From contig CM030935.1 of the NCBI GenBank assembly GCA_018136815.1, positions 5,648,448 through 5,712,447 on the forward strand: a stretch of DNA of 64,000 nucleotides, in the 5' to 3' direction. The notes under the pieces were generated by a model. That model saw only the letters and a list, made by a program, of their open reading frames with translations. It was not told the DNA's origin and did no database searches. The position numbers and the translations under genes were made by a program. Source of the stretch: Isochrysis galbana (lineage: Eukaryota; Haptophyta; Isochrysidales; Isochrysidaceae). Shown piece by piece: positions 24,401-33,501 of the stretch; within the stretch, counting starts at the first letter, position 1; the number at the start of each line of letters is the position of its first letter.

Positions 24401-25341
24401 CGCGGAGGCTCACAGGCGCCGACCCCGCAGTGGCACAATCTGCGCACGGGGGAGCGGTCGGATGAGTTCCCGCGGTTCCCGTCGGACATCCCGCGTGAGG
24501 CGATTTACGAGCGAAATCCAGGCTGGCGAGCACAGGTGTGACCCCGCAAAACTGAATGTGGTGCTCCTCGTCGTTGTTCCCGCCATCTTTCCATGCCAAG
24601 AGACGGGACTTCCGCTTGCGCCCAGGCTCTGTCGAGCATTACATGCCCGGCTCGGCCCCTGGCTGCGCGTCGTTTGCTGAGCATCTGCCCGCTACTGCCC
24701 TCAGGCACGTATTGTGCAGCTCTTCTACGAGGAGTCGAGCGTGCGCTGGCTCGTCGGTTTTGGGGCGGGGGCACCTCGGTCGTCCAACACGATGCGAAAG
24801 CAGCACTCAACCTCGCGTGCCGTTGCGTTGCGGCGGCGTCCTCGGCTGATGATTGAGGTGATCCACGCCGCCGAGATTCTCGGGATCGATCCGGTGCGTG
24901 CGCCTGCCTTGAGGAAGAGATGGCCTGCTCCACGCACCGCCGACGCGCGGCTTCCATCTGGCAAGTCGTTGCACCTGTCTTACCCCATGATCGGTGTTTC
25001 CGACCTCGGCTCAGATCCGCGAGCCCCAGCACATGTGGCTCGCAGAGGAAGCGCTCTCCCTCGAACTTCCCATGGGCTGGCGCGCCTACGAGGCGCGCTC
25101 CGGGCACGAGTACTACCACAACGAGCTGCTCGAGCTCCGACAATGGCAGCATCCGAACTTGTCCTATCTGATCGCGCTCCTGCGTACGTTCCAGCAGCGC
25201 GATCGCATGGCCCAGCAGATTGCGGCTGTAGCTTTCTCCAACGGGGACGACGATCAGCACACCATCCAGAAGCTACAGGAAGAGGCATGGTCGCCCCCAC
25301 CGCGGCCGCGGCTCAATGCTGGACGCCGCAGGACGATGTGA
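15449..25341 (+). CDS. Giant IQ-motif and WW-domain protein (5' partial)
   Basis: Sixteen exons: 15449-15574, 15661-17957, 18075-18332, 18453-18776, 18892-19185, 19283-19480, 19577-19744, 19856-20455, 20605-20970, 21038-21307, 21449-21970, 22144-23193, 23341-23961, 24089-24535, 24705-24893, 25015-25341; about 2,684 residues from 15449. IQ motifs (calmodulin-type binding) include ATKIQAVWRGFWLRR and ASIKRSWRAHVLR in the 18453 exon. Two or three more span splice junctions (RIQ|SCARR, VIQ|RAFRAF, RRIQ|IATAP). The middle is helical and probably coiled-coil, with an acidic Glu/Asp run near 22390-22460. A WW domain (LPMGW, HEYYHN, WQHP) lies near residue 2600, about 60 residues from the end. Every intron after the first has phase 0, usually at CAG|GT. 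The donor at 20971 (GTTGCC) is weak. IQ plus WW suggests a cytoskeletal or ciliary scaffold, but I recognise no named family. Confidence 0.82.
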
Positions 25342-25820
25342 CCCATCCCTCCGCTTTCCGCGCGGCACGCAGACGTCGGAAGTGCAGCCCGTGCGTCCAT
25401 GTGTCCTACGCTACCCACAGTTCATGTCCTTGCTCTCACGGACCATGCTGCTTTTTAAGCCATCGAACGGGGTTCGCCGTCCACATGTGCAGTGGCAATC
25501 GGAGTCCACTCCTCGATGCGGGTCAACTGACGCGGGCAAGAGCATGGAGCACCCCTACCTGCACGCCGGGCCATTCAAGGATTTCACTTGCATTTTAGTA
25601 GCTCTTGTGCCGCCTCCCGGCCACTACAACGCGCTTCAAACTTTTCCCCTCTCCCGGACATTATTTTTGCATCCCTATATATGCGATGCCACTCCATCTA
25701 CCGTCGTACCCTTCATCCAGTCCATTTCAGCTCCTTTTCGTTAGTTGTCTTTCACCCTACTACATCCATGTACTACTTCATATATGCTAGGAAGGCCCAT
25801 TTTGCTTAGTGTATTTCGTG
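25342..25820 (+). other. 3' flank of IQ/WW gene, no further gene seen
   Basis: AT content rises after the stop codon. Short open frames do not look like proteins. It probably holds the 3' UTR and terminator. Confidence 0.5.
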
Positions 25821-25825
25821 CATTG

Positions 25826-27075
25826 TGCTTAGAGGTATAAATTTAAATTTTTAACAAATTTTTATGGGTCGCGGCGCAGCAAAGGAACGGGACTAGCGCG
25901 CACACAAGACAGGACTCCCTGCCGCGGCGAGCGCAAGCACCCTTCCCCCTTATGCCACCCAGCTCTTCACTAGCTTACTACCTGCGCTAGCCGGAGCACC
26001 CCTCCCTCCACACTCAAACAGCCCCCCACGCCAGGATCCTGTTTTGGTCTCGCAGGCAAGGGGGCCTAATGGGAGGGAGAGGAGCAACTCCTCAAAGAGG
26101 AGCTTTGGGGAAGGAGATGTTTGAGTGGGGGCGCTATACCCTTGCGCTAGGCATGGGCAGCGACGCCGCCTCAAGACATGTCCTCCCTCTGGTCTTGAGT
26201 CGAAATTTTTGGTGTTTGGAACCGAGGGCGAGGGGGTTTGTGCTTCTTGGGTTGGTTGTAGTGGGATGAGGGAGTGGGAGAGGGAGTGAAGTGTTGAAAG
26301 AGGGCCCAAGGCAGGGCACTGAGTTGTAGGTACTTGTGGCCCACAAGCGTGGGGTGAAAACGGGAAGTGTATCAACATGTGTCTTGAATTGAAATTTTTG
26401 GTGCTTTGAATAGAGGGCGGGGGGGTTCGCGCTGTTTGGGTTGGTTGAAGTGTGAAGGGGGAGTGGGAGAGGGAGTCTAGTGTTGAAAGAGGGCCCAAGG
26501 CAGGGCACTGAGTGATTGGTACTAGTGGCCCACAAGAGTGGGGTGAAGACGAGAATTGTGTCAACAAGTTGGAAAACAGAGGCATTGGGTGCTCTCCGTA
26601 TGGGGTTGATGGTTGTGAAGTGCCCTCCCATGTTGGGTGCACTGATGGTAGAGGTTTCCACCATGGGGAGGGCAGCTGAGCTACCCTCCCACATGAGGTG
26701 CTCTTGGGGTGGGAAGGTTTCCCACTGTAGGAGGGGGCCTCAAAGACCCCCTGCATGATGCGCAGAGCCATGGTGGCAACCTGTTCGGTGCCAGTGCTCG
26801 CCACCCCGCGCGCTTGCGCGGGTGTGGTTTGGATGGGTTGGATGGGCTTTGAGAGGGCTTTCTGACGAGCCGCCTCGGGCGGCGTGGGGCGTCCCAGGTG
26901 GGGCGCGGTGGCGAGGGTCGCCTGGGGCTCGGGAGCGGTCGCGGCACGCTCCATAGTTCAAACTATAACAATAGTTTTTTCTTGTGCTGCTTGTGCTTAG
27001 AGGTATAGTTGGCTGTACGGTGGACCGGTCGGTAAGGGCTAGATGTACCTCCCTTTCAACTATTGTTATAATAGG
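25826..27075. repeat. Repeat-rich island with 186-bp tandem duplication
   Basis: Two head-to-tail copies of about 186 bp lie at 26189-26374 and 26375-26568, sharing GAAATTTTTGGTG, GAAAGAGGGCCCAAGGCAGG and GTGGCCCACAAG. TTGTGCTTAGAGGTATA occurs at 25827 and 26988, bracketing the island as a direct repeat. TATAACAATAGTT at 26963 and its complement at 27059 form an inverted pair. A minus-strand open frame of 334 codons (25950-26954) reads through the duplicated units and is Pro/Ser-rich. It resembles no known protein and is more likely fortuitous than coding. Confidence 0.6.
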
Positions 27076-27683
27076 GGGCAATGGGGGCGCTCTGCGCCCC
27101 CTACACCGGGCACTAACTTCCCTCCGGGGGGGGCCGACAGTCACTCTCACGCCCTGCCTCTTGGCATGGGCTGAGCACTCAACACTCTGACCCAGACCCC
27201 CAGTGGGCGCGGGTCGAGACTCGCACTCCCAGGCCCACTCGGGCCAGCACTCGTACTCACTCTTCCCCCCCTCTCCTGGTCACCAGGCAGACAGAGGCCT
27301 GCAGGGGGCACACAGGACCGGCGAGGCACGCGAGGGAGAGGCAGGAGGGGCCAGGGGCTGAGCCCCAGCCTCCACTGCCCCCTGTGATGCCTGGCTGGCC
27401 CTCTGGGAGCCCCCTCAGGACCCCTGAGAGCAGGTCGTGGCGCGCGCCATGGGCACGCGCCGCAGGAGAGGGCGAAGAGAGAGTGGAAGAAGGGAGAGCG
27501 GAAATCGTCGGCTCGGCGCCAAACCAATCAAACAACTGATCAAACAACGTAGAAGTCTAGCTCAGACAGAGCTAAGCACAAGCCCCCGAACACACCCCAA
27601 GACACACGAGCAACATAAGGTCGATCGGGAAAAAGTGCCACATGTGAAAAGTACAACAGGCCTGCCCTGAACACGCGTCCGTA
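27076..27683. other. Intergenic, no gene assigned
   Basis: GC-rich sequence. A minus-strand frame at 27147-27527 is open but low in recognisable content. The phrase CTCTCCTGCGGC then ATGGCGCGC on its minus strand also occurs on the plus strand near 31310-31340, suggesting shared repeat ancestry. Confidence 0.4.
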
Positions 27684-27855
27684 ACCAGGCCCATGGTAGT
27701 GTACCAGGGCCGCACCCCCGACACCGAAGACAAAGGAATGAGGGGGGGAAGGAGAGGAAGTGGAGGGAGGGGATGAAAAGGGCGATGTCCGCTATGTGGA
27801 GGTAGAGACCGAGTAGCGATAGGTGTGTAGCCCTGAATCTTCAGATCTTTTTTTT
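27684..27855 (+). repeat. Dispersed repeat family, copy 1
   Basis: About 170 bp matching the reverse complement of 36586-36757: CAGGGCCGCACCCCCGACAC, GAAGACAAAGGAA, GGCGATGT, GTGTGTAGCCCTGAATCTTC and AGATCTTTTTTT appear in the same order. A partial third copy lies at 57848-57950. Confidence 0.85.
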
Positions 27856-27917
27856 TTCTTCTTCCTTTCCGTTCTGTCTAAGTCGCCGGCCCCGTTTCAT
27901 CCCTCTTTCTTTCCCGC

Positions 27918-28730
27918 GTGTTCCCCCCCCCCCCCGCGCGTGTCTTTTCTCTCTCGGTGTCCTTCGTACGCTCTGCGCCACCGCACGAGCGCCCCTGTGC
28001 TCCTCCTCGTGTACCTCCTGTCCCCGTCCTCGTCCCACGCGACTGCATGCCAACTGAGGCCACCCGCTCGTCCTCAGCTCCCTCGTCGCGTGCCTCCCTC
28101 GCCCCTGGTAGCCCGCGCCCCATGCTTCCTAGGAACTGTATCACACATGTTACAGACACCAGCCCCACTTCCTCTGCACACAACACAGCCACAGCCTCAC
28201 TCCTTCCCTCACATGGTAGCGGAGGCGTGTCGACCACGCCTTCCAACCCACACCCGTCCTTCCTCGCTTCCCACATCACCCTCGACCCCCTTGCTTCCAG
28301 CTCGCCAGCTCCGACCACCCACAACCCCTTCCAGCCATCCCATCCATCCCAACCATTCAAGCCACCTCAACCATCTCAAGCCCCCCACCCGACCCACTAC
28401 CGACCGGCCGCACCCAAGCCGCATCGTCCGAGCGAGCATGGCCTCGCACCTGGCGCCTCCCTCGCTTTCCCGGTCTCCCCCGGCTGCCTCCTTCCCGCCC
28501 CACCACCCCCACACCCACCAACCTATCAAACCTCCTTCCCCTTCCAGGCCCACACGCCCACGACCCACGATCAATTCAAAGCCGCATACGGCGACAAACT
28601 TCAAGCTACCCTATCGGGCGCCGCGGCGTATCCAACGTTCTCCGTCCGGCAGGTATGCCGCGCATTCTTCCGTGGTGTACATATCCCCCGTATCCGGGTT
28701 AATAGTATTATGCACGATAACCGTCTGTAG
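27918..28730 (+). CDS. Ser/Pro/Thr-rich hypothetical ORF
   Basis: This 270-codon frame is rich in Pro, Ser, His and Thr. The only globular-looking part is at the end (THDQFKAAYGDKLQATLSGA). A second overlapping frame is also open through the same C-rich DNA, which argues that base composition keeps both open. It lies between a dispersed repeat and the EF-hand gene. No function is proposed. Confidence 0.2.
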   Translation: MFPPPPARVFSLSVSFVRSAPPHERPCAPPRVPPVPVLVPRDCMPTEATRSSSAPSSRASLAPGSPRPMLPRNCITHVTDTSPTSSAHNTATASLLPSHGSGGVSTTPSNPHPSFLASHITLDPLASSSPAPTTHNPFQPSHPSQPFKPPQPSQAPHPTHYRPAAPKPHRPSEHGLAPGASLAFPVSPGCLLPAPPPPHPPTYQTSFPFQAHTPTTHDQFKAAYGDKLQATLSGAAAYPTFSVRQVCRAFFRGVHIPRIRVNSIMHDNRL

Positions 28731-28864
28731 CTTCATGGGGCCAAACAACAAACAATAGACAATAGACAATAACAATAAATAGACTTCTTCATGTGCAAGT
28801 TCTAAGTTCTATCGCCTCCTCCCGCCCTGCGAGCGCCTCCGCCGACGACTCGCGCAGGAGAGTG

Positions 28865-28866
<2 letters not shown>

Positions 28867-28941
<75 letters not shown>

Positions 28942-28956
28942 CCTCCCTCCCTCCCT

Positions 28957-29046
<90 letters not shown>

Positions 29047-29060
29047 CCCTCTCTTCCTCT
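28867..29060. repeat. (CT)n microsatellite
   Basis: Nearly pure CT for about 190 bp with a CTCC-rich interruption at 28940-28965. It lies 95 bp upstream of the chosen EF-hand start codon. The tract stays open in that gene's frame as a Leu-Ser repeat, so the true start codon needs transcript evidence. Confidence 0.95.
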
Positions 29061-29155
29061 GCCTCGCTTCCTCCCCGTTGCCCTTTCGGCGCTTTCCCTT
29101 TGCCGCTCTGGTCCGGGACAGGGCGCACGTGTCCGAGCCGTGCGGAGAGCTGCCG

Positions 29156-30619
29156 ATGGGCGTCTTCTGGCGCATTCCGCCGCCCCCACCGCCACCGCCT
29201 CTGCCACCACTCTTCCGGCTGTGGGCAAGCCTGACAGAACAGGCGGACGAACTTGGCGCGAGCGGGCTGATCATTGGCTTTGGTCTTGCGCTCTTACCAC
29301 TCCTCGCGCTTCGCGTCGGCCTCGCCCACTCACTCGTGCGCCTGTTCTCTACCTTTGCCTCTGCCTTCTTCTCCTCCTCCAAGGCCAAAGCCGAGAATGA
29401 GAAGGACGAGGAGGACGACAGCGACGACAGCGACGACGATGAGAGCGTGCTGCGCATCGCTCTCGCACGACTTCGTAGCCTGCGCTTTTCGCCATCAGAA
29501 CTGGTTGGCTCGGTCGTGTCGCAGCTAGGCCAGACCGCCTTCCTCATCACCTCCTCCTTTGTCGCGCTCGTCGCCGTGACGCTACAGGCGCTCTCGCAGC
29601 GCTCGCGCACTGTCGGCAAGACATCGAGGGTCGTCCAGCAGATTGAACAGCACGCGAGTGGGTTGCTTGCCACCGCCAAGGCCAAGGTGGAGGCGTGCTC
29701 ACTTGGCGCGATGGCGCGGCAGGCCTTCCGGGATGCTGACATCTCGGGCGACGGCTCGGTCGACTCTGCTGAGGTGTACGCCGTCGTGCTCGGACTCTAC
29801 CTGCAGATTGGCACGCTCGCCAAGGTGACGCCTCCTGAGCGTGCGCATGTGCTCAAACTCGCTGCCAAGTTTGACATGGACGGCTCCGGACTGCTCGCTG
29901 AGGACGAATTTATCCTCTTCGTTACCGTCCTCTTCGAGAACGTTGCGGCACGCGTCGCGGCGCAAGTCTTGCTTGCCGGCCTCCTCTCGCCGTATCTCGC
30001 CAGCATGGCCGTCGCCTACGCCGCCGCCAAGCCGCACTTTGTCCGCGCTGCCACGCAAATGGTCCCACAGGTGAGATCACAGGGCAGCGCGATAGACGAG
30101 CAGAACCTACCTCCTCCACATAACGGGCCGTCTTGTGCTGTTGCATTTGTGTTGCGTGCCACCAAGCCACTGCTCCTCCCGCCGCGCCCATTAGATGGCC
30201 AAGCCGTATTTCGGACGCGCTGCCGCTGAGACTACGCTCACCGCCTCACTCGTCGCGCTCCTCGTCCCCTTCACGCTCTCGCTGATCGATGAGGTGTGCG
30301 CCTGCTCTGCATCCTGCCGGGCGTGAAAATCAACTACAAGGGCGGTCACAGCTCAAGATATATCTATCTTGTACAAGCCTAGGGTAACCAGCGTACCCCG
30401 ACGAAGAATGCACGGACCTTGCTGCACAATGGTCCCGGCGCGCGTCGTCTATGCTGACCTTACCCGCCTACTCCTGGTCGTGCCCAGATTTTCGTGCGCC
30501 GGGCCGCTGCCAAGACGGCCCGCGAGATGCACCGCCGGAAGAAGGCAGCCGCAGCTAGCCGAGGTCGAGTGCCTCAAAAGCATACGAACGCCGTGGCGAT
30601 TGGGTGCAGCACGATGTGA
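29156..30619 (+). CDS. Multi-pass membrane EF-hand protein
   Basis: Three exons (29156-30070, 30195-30293, 30488-30619), both introns phase 0 with GT-AG ends, 381 residues. I chose ATG 29156 because the open frame upstream is the CT microsatellite. Hydrophobic helices lie near residues 40-60 (GLIIGFGLALLPLLALRVGL), 130-155, 270-290 and in exon 2 (SLVALLVPFTLSLIDE). An acidic Asp/Ser cluster follows the first helix. Two canonical EF-hand loops, DISGDGSVDSAE and DMDGSGLLAEDE, keep the position 1, 3, 5 and 12 ligands, so Ca2+ binding is expected. The exon 3 tail is Lys/Arg/Ala-rich. It could be a Ca2+-sensing membrane protein of a plastid or other organelle; no named family is recognised. Confidence 0.75.
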
Positions 30620-31030
30620 TGCGGCTAGAGCTTGACCATGAATGTGATTCCGCAGGCCCTCGCATCGTGCAATTGCACGCTATGTGGCTCAGTTGGCAGC
30701 TCGGCAACTGTGCAGTAGTAGCTATGGTCATGCTCAAACAAAAGTGTTTCAAGGTTGGGTAATGGCACAAAGAACATCAGCTTACATCGGGCTTTGCGTG
30801 CCTGCACCGTTCTGCGTCGGGCCTATTGCTGGGTCTGCTGCAATTCACCGGAGCTGCTACCGTCTAGGCACAAAGAAGTCACGTTGGTTTCTCGTTCTTG
30901 TTTGTATTCCGTAGTAGGAGTTTGGTCCAACTACACGGACGAGCGCCTAGGGTGAGCAGAATATCAACCTATTCTTATATAAACCTTTTAATATTCTTAC
31001 CACACTCGCGGCGAATGGAACCGCTACCTA
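30620..31030. other. Intergenic, no gene seen
   Basis: 3' flank of the EF-hand gene; only short open frames, AT-rich near 30960-31000. Confidence 0.5.
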
Positions 31031-31648
31031 CTACACGTAGTACGTAGCATACTTTCTATACCCCCACTCCCCCGGCCCTTCTCCCCCTGCCATCAAGCGG
31101 CTCCCGCCGTACACTGCTAGGGGGATAGGGGTGCAAGGGCTTAGATATCGTCCGGTGGCCCGCGCCCCCCCCCGGTGATCTTTCCCCCCCTTCCTCCTCT
31201 GTCTTCGAGTGGGCGGCCGACTTATCCTGTAAACAGGATCGGGAGTTACCAATTTTTCGGTGGGCGGGCAGCTCTCGCTCCGCCCACCCCCTTCTCCGCG
31301 CTCTCTCTCCCCTCTCCTGCGGCACGCGCGATGGCGCGCCTGCGGCAGGCCTCCAGCTGCCCTCTGGCGACCCCTAGAGGCTCCTGGAGGCCAGCTCAGG
31401 GGACCAACATACGAATGCCCGCAGAAGAGGCAGCACTTGGCGCGCACGACCTTCGCGCGGCCGGCTGCCTCCTCAATTGTGGACCACTCGAGGGCGCTGC
31501 CCTCGAGTGTGTCAACCTCCTCAGTCCCCCAAGCTGAGGCTGCTCGGGCGGTGGCTGGGGCAACAGCCAGTGCCATGTCGTCACTGGCCATCGCCAGAGA
31601 GAGAGAGAGACGAAGGAACGCCTGATGTGCAGTGAATACAATGGGCAA
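31031..31648 (-). pseudogene. Possible hAT-type (BED finger) transposon relic
   Basis: This minus-strand frame contains AKCCLFCGHSYVG near 31430. That resembles the CxxC half of a BED zinc finger at the N-terminus of hAT transposases. The expected His-Cys half and the transposase core are absent; the rest is Arg-rich and uninformative. A hairpin with stems GGCCTCCAG/CTGGAGGCC lies at 31349-31393 within it. Treat it as a weakly supported relic. Confidence 0.3.
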
Positions 31649-31649
31649 A

Positions 31650-32500
31650 ATTACGTATATATAAAAGTACAGACATTAGCGGGAAGAGGGGGGTGATGGA
31701 GAGGCTTCCCGCGCCACCTCGTCCTCGCGCCAAAAGTTTTTTTAATGGTTGTGTTATTGACCTTGTCAGCTTTGTTTTTGCCCCCACCTGATACCCCTTT
31801 GTCAGGTCTAAAGGACCTGATATCATGACATCAGGACCTCATATCAGCCTGATGTCAAGGTGCGGGCCATCAAAAGTCCCGGTGCACCACCCAAATTAGG
31901 GAGAAATTATATCCCCACATACATACATATTATTAATTACTAGGATATTTGACCCCCCTCTCTCCGCGCCTCGTGATCACCCATTGTCGCCCCCGTTGCC
32001 GCCGCCTCCCTTGACTCCTCCGCCATCTCCTCCGCCTCCCTTATTCCCTCCTAGTGCTCCACCACCGTTGCTGCCACCACCCTCTTTGCCTCCCTCGCCA
32101 CCACGCCCACCACCGCGGGCGCCTCCTTCCCCACCCCTGTCGCGCGCTCCTCGAGGCGTCCCGAGTGACCCTGTCCGAGCTCATGCACATCGTCGCCCTC
32201 TCGTGCGCATGCGCGTACAAGAGGTGCTGTCATGCCTTGACCTTCCTCTCTTCTTGCCAGGGAGAAGGAGGCGAAGGAGGGGGCTGGGGCGCTGGGCGAA
32301 TGGGGGGAGTGGGGGGAGAGGGGGCGAGGGGCACTGGGTGGCGGCGGCTAGGGGAGGGCTCGGCGGCTGGGGGAGGGCTCGGCGGTTGGGGAGGGGGGGG
32401 GGGGGGGTCGGCGGGGGTCGAGAATAATCATACCGTCAGGGGGCCCAACCTTTTCACAAGCCGTGTGACCTTTTCACAAGCCGCTCCCTTCCCTCCCCTC
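31650..32500. other. Intergenic with proline-rich frame and G runs
   Basis: AT-rich at 31650-31950, including a CCTGAT/ATCAGG hairpin near 31814-31833. A Pro-rich open frame follows (31984-32427) that I do not regard as proven coding. A G run lies at about 32391-32407. TTTTCACAAGCCG is duplicated at 32450 and 32471. Confidence 0.5.
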
Positions 32501-32509
32501 CCTGGGGGG

Positions 32510-32632
32510 GGGGGGGCAGTAGAAGTCACAAGTGTAAAACGGGGACGGTAGAAGTCCCGCGCCTTGGGGGGGGGGGCAGTAGAAGTCACAAGTGCAAAAC
32601 GGGGACGGTAGAAGTCCCGCGCCTTTCCCATC
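32510..32632 (+). repeat. Tandem duplication, about 62-bp unit
   Basis: GCAGTAGAAGTCACAAGTG then AAAACGGGGACGGTAGAAGT occurs twice (32516 and 32576), each preceded by a G run. Only one or two bases differ. Confidence 0.85.
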
Positions 32633-32639
32633 ACTGCGG

Positions 32640-32800
32640 GATTATGTGGGAGAACGCAAGGAAGGGATCTCGGCTGCATGCGGGCGCGGAGAGCGGAGAG
32701 AGAGAGGAGAGGGAAGAGCGGGGCGCCAGGAGGGAAGACACGTTCTAAGAATAGAGCGTGTCGTGGGGCATGGAGGGCGTTCGAGCGTTCCCCCAAACGC
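32640..32800 (-). repeat. Inverted copy of the 3915-4100 repeat
   Basis: Read on the minus strand it gives the hairpin around CTCTATTCTTAGAACGTG, then GCATGCAG and ATCCCTTCCTT, as at 3915-4100. It abuts the motif GTTTGACCGCCCTAC at about 32811-32825. Confidence 0.6.
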
Positions 32801-32825
32801 AACAAGCCCTGTTTGACCGCCCTAC

Positions 32826-33501
32826 CTCTACCTCCTGACCCGCGCACATTGAGGGTCTAGGTCTAGGTCAGGATGGTGAGTGCTTAGCTCATGCCAGAAA
32901 GCAGAGGCTGAGGTTGACCGACGGCGACGGACGGACCCCCGACGGCGACGGACGGACCCCCGGAGGGGAGTTGGAGCCCGGGTCCCGGGTGGGAGGGCAC
33001 GAGGCGCCTCGCCCATGTGACCATGTGAACTAAGTAGTAGTAGTATAAACTTAGTTGGTGCGCGCCGCCCTTGAGGGCTGAGGTCCGAGGTCCGCCGTTG
33101 CGCATTCGGAGTCAAGCCGTGGCCCGGCGGGGTAGTACAAGGCTAGTGGCGGTGGCTGCACTCATTCTCATATAAAATACTAGAAGAAATGAATAGCGCC
33201 TAGTCGATTGAGAATGCACTCACAATGCTATAGTTCGCAGTTTAGTCCGTGTCACACGGTGGACCACCTGTAGTGGGCTGCATGGCACGGTGCCATGTGC
33301 GTGCATAGGCGGGCCCATCATGCACCAGCAAGCATGGTGGAGGTCGGAAAGACTGGTTATCTCCCACAAGCCCATCACGCACAGTACTCGCTACGTCCCG
33401 GACGATGCATGCTGGTCACCTGCGAGTTGCGTAACAATAGTGAGGGCAGGCCACACGCATGCGACGAGGCCTGCGGAGACCAAAATGACGTCGAGCCCCA
33501 C
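32826..33501. other. Intergenic, no gene seen
   Basis: A 21-bp unit (CGACGGCGACGGACGGACCCC) is present twice at 32920-32961. The remainder shows no supported coding frame. I looked here for a final exon of the neighbouring transporter and did not find one. Confidence 0.5.

Noticed and set aside
31984-32551. Pro/Arg/Gly-rich open frames
   Set aside because: Composition-driven; two frames are open at once and no splice partner or signal peptide is seen.
32511-32630. Two-unit repeat considered as a short CRISPR
   Set aside because: Only two near-identical 62-bp units with no distinct spacers.
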